NCBI GenBank assembly: GCA_003105245.1
Contig: PQAI01000262.1
Span: forward strand, 1,341-10,870
DNA length: 9,530 bases
Direction of reading: 5' to 3'
Origin: Betaproteobacteria bacterium
Lineage (GTDB): Bacteria; Pseudomonadota; Gammaproteobacteria; Burkholderiales; Usitatibacteraceae
Made by a program: the position numbers and the translations under genes. Positions within the stretch are counted from its first letter, which is position 1. Each line of letters starts with the position of its first letter. Below, in pieces: positions 5,814-9,530 of the stretch. A model generated the notes under the pieces. It was not told where the DNA came from, did not search any database, and worked only from the letters and a program-made list of their open reading frames with translations.

Positions 5814-6896
5814 ATGGCCACCGCTACCGCCACCCCGCGCCGCGCGATCGAGTCGGGCGTGCCCGACAACAAGCAGTACCTGCACCCCAAGCTCATCAAG
5901 AACTACGGCAACTGGAAGTACCACGACCGTCCGCGGCCGGGCGTGCTGCACCACGTCTCCCACTCGGGCGACGAGGTGTGGAGCGTGCGCGCCGGCACGC
6001 AGCGCCAGATGGACGTCTACACCATCCGCAAGCTCTGCGACATCGCCGACAAGTTCGCCGAGGGGCACGTGCGCTTCACCATCCGCTCGAACATCGAGTT
6101 CATGGTGTCCGAGGAGAAGAAGGTCGCCCCGCTCATCGAGGCGCTCAACAAGGAAGGATTCCCCGTCGGCGGCACCGGCAACTCGGTGACGATGATCGCC
6201 CACACCCAGGGCTGGCTGCACTGCGACATCCCGGGCACCGACGCCTCGGGCGCGGTGAAGGCGCTGATGGACGAGCTGCACGAGGAGTTCATCAAGGAGG
6301 AGATGCCCAACCGCGTCCACCTCTCGACCTCGTGCTGCGAGATCAACTGCGGCGGCCAGGCCGACATCGCGATCATCATCCAGCACACCAAGCCGCCCAA
6401 GATCAACCACGACCTCGTGGCCAACGTCTGCGAGCGCCCCGCCGTGGTGGCCCGCTGCCCGGTGGCGGCCATCCGCCCCGCGCTGGTGAACGGCAAGCCC
6501 TCGCTGGAAGTCGACGAGAAGAAGTGCATCTGCTGCGGCGCGTGCTACCCGCCCTGCCCGCCGATGCAGATCAACGACCCGGAGTTCTCCAAGTTCGCCA
6601 TCTGGGTCGGCGGCAAGAACTCCAACGCGCGCGGCAAGCCCACGTTCATGAAGATGGTCGCCTCGGGCCTGCCCAACAACCCGCCGCGCTGGCCGGAGGT
6701 CTCCGAGATCGTGAAGAAGATCCTCTACACCTACAAGGCCGACGCGCGCCCCTGGGAGCGCCTCTCGGACTGGGTCGAGCGCATCGGCTGGCCGCGCTTC
6801 TTCGAGAAGACCGGCCTGCCCTTCACGAAGTACCTCATCGACGATTGGCGTGGCTCGCGTTCCAACCTCAACGCCTCGGCGCACATCCGCTTCTAG
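5814..6896 (+). CDS. dsrB: Reverse-type dissimilatory sulfite reductase, beta subunit DsrB
   Basis: The beta subunit of DsrAB, 360 aa, which pairs with DsrA in an alpha2-beta2 enzyme and carries the catalytic siroheme. Cys137 lies in HTQGWLHC, and Cys174, Cys175 and Cys179 lie in STSCCEINCGGQADIA; together they form the siroheme-coupled [4Fe-4S] site. A ferredoxin domain follows with Cys238-x2-Cys241-x2-Cys244-x3-Cys248 (CICCGACYPPC) and a Cys-Pro at 215. The IQHTKPPKINHD segment after the cluster resembles what I recall of sulfur-oxidiser DsrB rather than the sulfate-reducer form. GGAG at 5802-5805 lies 8 nt before the ATG. It is co-transcribed with dsrA, and dsrE follows 48 nt after its stop. 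No defect is seen. Confidence 0.97.
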   Translation: MATATATPRRAIESGVPDNKQYLHPKLIKNYGNWKYHDRPRPGVLHHVSHSGDEVWSVRAGTQRQMDVYTIRKLCDIADKFAEGHVRFTIRSNIEFMVSEEKKVAPLIEALNKEGFPVGGTGNSVTMIAHTQGWLHCDIPGTDASGAVKALMDELHEEFIKEEMPNRVHLSTSCCEINCGGQADIAIIIQHTKPPKINHDLVANVCERPAVVARCPVAAIRPALVNGKPSLEVDEKKCICCGACYPPCPPMQINDPEFSKFAIWVGGKNSNARGKPTFMKMVASGLPNNPPRWPEVSEIVKKILYTYKADARPWERLSDWVERIGWPRFFEKTGLPFTKYLIDDWRGSRSNLNASAHIRF

Positions 6897-6944
6897 GCCC
6901 GGCCTGGGAACGGACGGACAACGGATAGACGACAGGAGCAGTTC

Positions 6945-7304
6945 GTGAAGATCGGAGTGATGGTCAACGAGGGGCCGTACCAGCACCAGTCGAGCGACAG
7001 CGCGTACCTCTTCTGCAAGGCCGCGATCGAGTCCGGCCACCAGATCGAGCGCGTGTTCTTCTACCACGACGGGGTCAACAACGCGACCAAGCTCACCGAG
7101 CCGCCGCAGGACGACCGCAACGTGGTGGCGCGCTGGACCAAGCTCGCCGAGGAGCACGGCGTGGACCTCGTGGTGTGCGTGGCGGCGGCACTGCGCCGCG
7201 GCATCGTGGAGCAGAACCTGGCCCAGGGATTCCGCATCTCGGGCCTGGGCCAGCTCGTGGAATCGGCCATCCAGTCGGATCGGCTCGTCGTATTCGGAGA
7301 CTGA
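6945..7304 (+). CDS. dsrE: Sulfur-relay protein DsrE (TusD-like), GTG start
   Basis: A 119-aa DsrE/TusD-family subunit of the cytoplasmic DsrE2F2H2 sulfurtransferase, which accepts sulfur from TusA-type carriers and passes it to DsrC. The start is MKIGVMVNEGPYQHQSSDSA, typical of the family, which places substrate near the N-terminal strand. Cys78 in LVVCVAAALRRGI sits at the same number as the essential persulfide cysteine of Allochromatium vinosum DsrE. Cys24 is a second, probably non-catalytic cysteine. The start codon is GTG at 6945, chosen because AGGAG lies 6 nt upstream (6934-6938) and the protein N-terminus fits. dsrF begins 3 nt after the stop, so EFH are tightly coupled. Presence of this trio is the standard marker of the sulfur-oxidising Dsr type. 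Confidence 0.95.
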   Translation: MKIGVMVNEGPYQHQSSDSAYLFCKAAIESGHQIERVFFYHDGVNNATKLTEPPQDDRNVVARWTKLAEEHGVDLVVCVAAALRRGIVEQNLAQGFRISGLGQLVESAIQSDRLVVFGD

Positions 7305-7307
7305 GGC

Positions 7308-7682
7308 ATGGACGAAGCCGGCACCGTCAAGAAGTTCCTGTTCGTCAACCGCAAGGCGCCCTACGGCAGCGTCTACGCGCTGGAAGGCCTGGAGGTGGTG
7401 CTCATCAGCGCCGCCTTCGACCAGGACGTGGGCCTCGCCTTCCTGGACGACGGGGTCTACCAGCTCGCCAAGGGCCAGAACCCCAAGGGGATCGAGACCA
7501 AGAACTTCTCGCCGACCTACCGGGCGCTCGAGGGCTACGACATCGAGAAGCTCTACGTGGAGCGCGAGTCGCTCGAGGCGCGCGGCCTCACGGAGGCGGA
7601 CCTCCTGGTCGACGTGCAGGTCCTGGGCGCTGCCGAGATGGCGGCGCTGATGGACGAGATGGACGTGATGATCAGCTTCTGA
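7308..7682 (+). CDS. dsrF: Sulfur-relay protein DsrF (TusC-like), no cysteine
   Basis: A 124-aa DsrF/TusC-family subunit of the DsrEFH hexamer. The N-terminal KKFLFVNRKAPYGSVYALEG and the middle VVLISAAFDQDVGLAFLDDGVYQL are typical of the family. The C-terminal EMDVMISF also fits. There is no cysteine anywhere in the chain, so it cannot carry a persulfide. Its role must be structural or recognitional, with chemistry on DsrE and perhaps DsrH. GGAG at 7296-7299, inside the end of dsrE, lies 8 nt before the ATG. dsrH starts 17 nt after its stop. Length is close to, slightly below, that of the Allochromatium protein. Confidence 0.94.
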   Translation: MDEAGTVKKFLFVNRKAPYGSVYALEGLEVVLISAAFDQDVGLAFLDDGVYQLAKGQNPKGIETKNFSPTYRALEGYDIEKLYVERESLEARGLTEADLLVDVQVLGAAEMAALMDEMDVMISF

Positions 7683-7699
7683 AGACAGGACCCGAGAAA

Positions 7700-8002
7700 A
7701 TGCTCCACATCGTCAACAAGTCCCCCGGCGAGCGCTCGACGCTCGCGAGCTGCCTCGCGCACGCCCGTCCCGGCCACTGCGTCCTCCTCATCGAGGACGC
7801 CGTCTACGCGGCCACGAAGGGCCACGCGGCCGGCGCGCAGGTGGCGAAGGCGCTCGGCGGCGGCGTCAAGGTCTACGTCCTCACCCCCGACCTCGAGGCG
7901 AGGGCGCGCGCCGGCGCCGTCGCGGACGGCGTCGTCCAGGTCGACTACAAGGGATTCGTCGACCTCGTCACCCAGAACCCCCGCGTGCAGTCCTGGCTGT
8001 AG
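7700..8002 (+). CDS. dsrH: Sulfur-relay protein DsrH (TusB-like)
   Basis: The third subunit of DsrEFH, 100 aa, of the TusB/DsrH family. It starts MLHIVNKSPGERSTLASCLA, with Cys18 close to the position of the conserved cysteine of the family (Cys20 in Allochromatium). LIEDAVYAATKG at 30-41 is the usual second strand and helix, and the chain ends DLVTQNPRVQSWL, typical of the family. Cys27 is a second cysteine. The ATG at 7700 is preceded by AGGA at 7687-7690, a modest ribosome site. The frame is open much further upstream, but that part shadows dsrE and dsrF. It acts in the cytoplasm as a heterohexamer with DsrE and DsrF, handing sulfur to DsrC, whose gene is next. Confidence 0.94.
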   Translation: MLHIVNKSPGERSTLASCLAHARPGHCVLLIEDAVYAATKGHAAGAQVAKALGGGVKVYVLTPDLEARARAGAVADGVVQVDYKGFVDLVTQNPRVQSWL

Positions 8003-8038
8003 CGCGGACCCCGGCACCAACGAAGCCAGAAGCGAAAA

Positions 8039-8056
8039 CGCGAAACGCGAAAGGAG
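8039..8056 (+). promoter_or_regulatory. Purine-rich leader and ribosome site of dsrC
   Basis: In the 60-nt gap before dsrC the 7-mer CGCGAAA occurs twice in tandem (8039-8052). It leads directly into AGGAG at 8052-8056, 6 nt before the ATG. The unpaired, A-rich context and good Shine-Dalgarno sequence suit high translation of dsrC, a protein needed in excess over DsrAB. No clear promoter is visible in this gap. Confidence 0.6.
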
Positions 8057-8062
8057 AAACGA

Positions 8063-8398
8063 ATGGGCACCATCGATGCGGGCGGCAAGACCTTCGAAGT
8101 CGACGAGGAGGGCTACCTGGTCAACCTCAGCGACTGGAACGAGGAGCTCGCCGGCGAGATCGCCAAGGCCGAGAAGATCGACATGACCACGAACCACTGG
8201 GAGGTCGTCAACTTCCTGCGCGAGTACTACAACGAGTACCAGATCGCCCCGGCGGTGCGCGTGCTCACCAAGGCCATCGGCAAGAAGCTCGGGCCCGAGA
8301 AGGGCAGCAACCAGTACCTCTACGAGCTTTTCCCCTACGGACCCGCGAAGCAGGCGTGCAAGATCGCGGGCCTTCCCAAGCCCACGGGCTGCGTCTGA
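8063..8398 (+). CDS. dsrC: DsrC sulfur-carrier protein with both redox cysteines
   Basis: A 111-aa protein that is both the physiological partner of DsrAB and the acceptor of sulfur from DsrEFH. Its flexible C-terminal arm carries Cys110, the penultimate residue, and Cys99, 11 positions earlier (ACKIAGLPKPTGCV). Having both marks a true DsrC, able to form the internal disulfide or a trisulfide, rather than a TusE or other one-cysteine relative. The start MGTIDAGGKTFEVDEEGYL and the core LREYYNEYQIAPAVRVLTKA are typical of the family. These are followed by SNQYLYELFPYGPAKQACKI. The ATG at 8063 has AGGAG 6 nt upstream. It is separated from dsrH by 60 nt and from dsrM by 49 nt, a looser arrangement than the rest of the operon. 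A GC hairpin follows its stop. Both features suggest dsrC may be expressed at its own level. Confidence 0.97.
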   Translation: MGTIDAGGKTFEVDEEGYLVNLSDWNEELAGEIAKAEKIDMTTNHWEVVNFLREYYNEYQIAPAVRVLTKAIGKKLGPEKGSNQYLYELFPYGPAKQACKIAGLPKPTGCV

Positions 8399-8406
8399 TC
8401 CCCGCT

Positions 8407-8435
8407 TCCGGGCGCGGGCATCGTCCGCGCCCGGA
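8407..8435 (+). terminator. GC hairpin between dsrC and dsrM, possible attenuator or mRNA stabiliser
   Basis: An 11-bp perfect stem (TCCGGGCGCGG / CCGCGCCCGGA) with a 7-nt loop (GCATCGT) begins 8 nt after the dsrC stop. No T-run follows, so it is not a standard intrinsic terminator. It could slow polymerase, protect the 3' end of a dsrC-containing transcript from exonucleases, or limit read-through into dsrM, whose ATG lies 12 nt downstream and lacks a clear ribosome site. Confidence 0.5.
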
Positions 8436-8447
8436 CCCGGGTTCCCC

Positions 8448-9170
8448 ATGGCCGCCTTCTTCGCAGGGCTCTTCTACCTCGCCGCCGCGGTGCTGGTCGC
8501 CGGGCTGGCGGTGCGCATCCGCCAGTACGCCGGCACGCCCGCGCCGCTGAAGATCCCCACCACGCCCGCGCCGACGACGCGCGGCGGCGTGGCGCTGCGC
8601 CTGGCGCGCGAGGTGGTCCTGTTCGAGAGCCTGTTCAAGGCGACGCTCTGGACCTGGCTCTTCGGCTGGGTCTTCCACGCCGCGATGGCGCTCGTCCTGC
8701 TGCGGCACCTGCGCTACTTCACCGAGCCGGTGTGGGCCTGGGTCGCCTTCGTGCAGCCCTTCGGTGTGTACGCCGGGTTCGCCATGCTGGCGGGGCTCGC
8801 CGGCCTCTGGGCGCGCCGCTTCCTGGTCGACCGCGTGCGCTACATCTCCACGCCGTCGGACCACCTGATGCTGGCGCTCCTCGTGGCGATCGCCGCGAGC
8901 GGGCTCGCCATGAAGTACCTCGCGCACACCGACGTGGTGGCGGTGAAGACGTTCTTCCTCGGGCTCATGACCTTCCAGGTCCGCGAGCTGCCGGCGGACC
9001 CGGTCCTCGCCGTGCACCTGGGGCTGGTGGCCGCCCTCATGCTCGTCTTCCCGTTCTCGAAGCTCCTGCACGCGCCCGGCCTCTTCTTCAGCCCGGGGCG
9101 CAACCAGGCCGACGATCCGCGCGAGCGCCGACACCTGGCCGAGTGGGCCGCGCGCCTGGACGCGAAGTAA
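8448..9170 (+). CDS. dsrM: DsrM, NarI-like cytochrome b membrane subunit
   Basis: A 240-aa integral membrane protein of the NarI-like cytochrome b type, part of the DsrMKJOP complex that links the quinone pool to DsrC redox chemistry. Five membrane segments are visible at about residues 3-22, 62-86, 98-121, 139-159 and 186-208. Histidines that could bind two b hemes are His77 and His87 around segment 2, His139 and His160 at the ends of segment 4, and His190 and His208 around segment 5. I cannot assign the pairs with certainty. The FQVRELPADPVLAVHLGLVA segment near 176-195 is as I recall from DsrM proteins. The ATG at 8448 has no obvious Shine-Dalgarno sequence, being preceded by GGGTTCCCC, but the hydrophobic first segment begins right after it. 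dsrK follows after 4 nt. Confidence 0.93.
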   Translation: MAAFFAGLFYLAAAVLVAGLAVRIRQYAGTPAPLKIPTTPAPTTRGGVALRLAREVVLFESLFKATLWTWLFGWVFHAAMALVLLRHLRYFTEPVWAWVAFVQPFGVYAGFAMLAGLAGLWARRFLVDRVRYISTPSDHLMLALLVAIAASGLAMKYLAHTDVVAVKTFFLGLMTFQVRELPADPVLAVHLGLVAALMLVFPFSKLLHAPGLFFSPGRNQADDPRERRHLAEWAARLDAK

Positions 9171-9174
9171 CGCC

Positions 9175-9530
9175 ATGGCCGACGTCACCGCCCCGAAGCT
9201 TCGCGAGTACCCGGTCCCGCCGGCGATCCAGCCGGACGCGATGGCGGGCTCCGTGCCCTACGTCGCCACCGAGAAGATGCAGGAGGCCATCGGCTTCCCG
9301 GCGAAGCTCGTCGACGACTGGCACGACAAGGCCATCGCGAAGATGGGCGAGCTCGTGGGCAAGTACCGGGGCCTGCGCGTCTACCTCGACGCCTGCGTGC
9401 ACTGCGGGGCCTGCACCGACAAGTGCCACTATTTCCTGGGCACCGGCGACCCCAAGAACATGCCGGTGGCCCGCCAGGAGCTCATGCGCGGCGTCTACCG
9501 CCGCCACTTCACGCTGCCCGGCAAGCTCTT
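9175..9530 (+). CDS. dsrK: DsrK, HdrD-like iron-sulfur subunit, 3' end cut off
   Basis: The first 118 residues of DsrK run off the right edge. DsrK is the cytoplasmic, HdrD-like iron-sulfur subunit of the DsrMKJOP complex, thought to react with the DsrC disulfide or trisulfide. A [4Fe-4S] ferredoxin motif is complete: Cys74-x2-Cys77-x2-Cys80-x3-Cys84 (ACVHCGACTDKC). It is followed by the family stretch HYFLGTGDPKNMPVARQELM. The CCG-type catalytic cluster motifs expected in the C-terminal half lie outside the window. The ATG at 9175 is 4 nt after the dsrM stop with a weak ribosome site, implying coupling to dsrM. dsrL, dsrJ, dsrO, dsrP and further genes would be expected downstream. Confidence 0.95.
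   Translation, partial: MADVTAPKLREYPVPPAIQPDAMAGSVPYVATEKMQEAIGFPAKLVDDWHDKAIAKMGELVGKYRGLRVYLDACVHCGACTDKCHYFLGTGDPKNMPVARQELMRGVYRRHFTLPGKL

Noticed and set aside
4262..5899. Long minus-strand open frame (545 codons) opposite dsrA
   Set aside because: It is a shadow of third-position G/C in dsrA. Its protein is a low-complexity mix of Val, Ala, Leu, Arg, His and Asp with no family motif, while the plus strand has a complete DsrA.
5742..7157. Long minus-strand open frame (471 codons) opposite dsrB and dsrE
   Set aside because: It has the same low-complexity composition as the frame opposite dsrA and spans two clear genes on the other strand, so it is a GC-bias shadow.
7175..7699. Plus-strand extension upstream of dsrH
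   Set aside because: The frame runs through dsrE and dsrF out of phase. Only the part from the ATG at 7700 resembles DsrH.
1..9530. CRISPR array near the Cas6-like gene
   Set aside because: I looked for regularly spaced direct repeats of 25-40 bp and found none. The only sizeable repeat is the internal duplication in the tandem-TusA gene.
1..9530. tRNA, rRNA, insertion sequence, integrase or attachment site
   Set aside because: No tRNA-like folds, transposase or integrase genes, or terminal inverted repeats were seen. Nothing suggests recent transfer of this segment.

Overview
The window is GC-rich and densely packed. It carries the start of an oxidative-type (reverse) dissimilatory sulfite reductase operon, dsrA-dsrB-dsrE-dsrF-dsrH-dsrC-dsrM-dsrK, on the + strand, cut off inside dsrK. 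dsrEFH, a DsrC with both C-terminal cysteines and no dsrD in the sequenced part point to a sulfur-oxidising bacterium that burns stored or imported sulfur to sulfite, not to a sulfate reducer. The high GC, gene order and style of the FadL-like porin suggest Pseudomonadota, most likely a betaproteobacterial or related sulfur oxidiser. This placement is inference; there is no rRNA or other taxonomic marker.

Layout. Positions 1-1237 hold the 3' part of an OmpP1/FadL-type outer-membrane porin (+). A perfect 10-bp hairpin at 1263-1287 follows it. From 4203 down to 1272 runs a compact five-gene minus-strand operon, each gene touching or nearly touching the next: a 73-aa protein of unknown function, a 216-aa protein with the hallmarks of the Cas6/Cmx6 RAMP family, a protein of two tandem TusA domains, a 206-aa cysteine-free helical protein starting at an overlapping GTG, and a TauD/TfdA-type Fe(II)/2-oxoglutarate dioxygenase. 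A 268-bp divergent intergenic region (4204-4471) separates it from dsrA. It contains a perfect 10-bp inverted repeat and a third related half-site. The dsr genes fill 4472 to the right edge.

How the genes work together. By analogy with Allochromatium vinosum, sulfur arrives as persulfide on TusA-type carriers, passes to DsrEFH (via DsrE Cys78 here) and then to DsrC. DsrAB oxidises the sulfur to sulfite, and the membrane complex that includes DsrM and DsrK handles DsrC redox chemistry and electrons. The divergent tandem-TusA gene fits the sulfur-delivery end of this path. Its operon partners have no obvious place in the known scheme.

The main point of interest is this divergent operon. A Cas6-like protein sits translationally coupled among sulfur-trafficking genes, with no CRISPR array or other cas gene in the window. 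Also worth a look are the inverted-repeat operator candidate shared by the two operons and a strong GC hairpin just after dsrC that could separate dsrC output from dsrMK.
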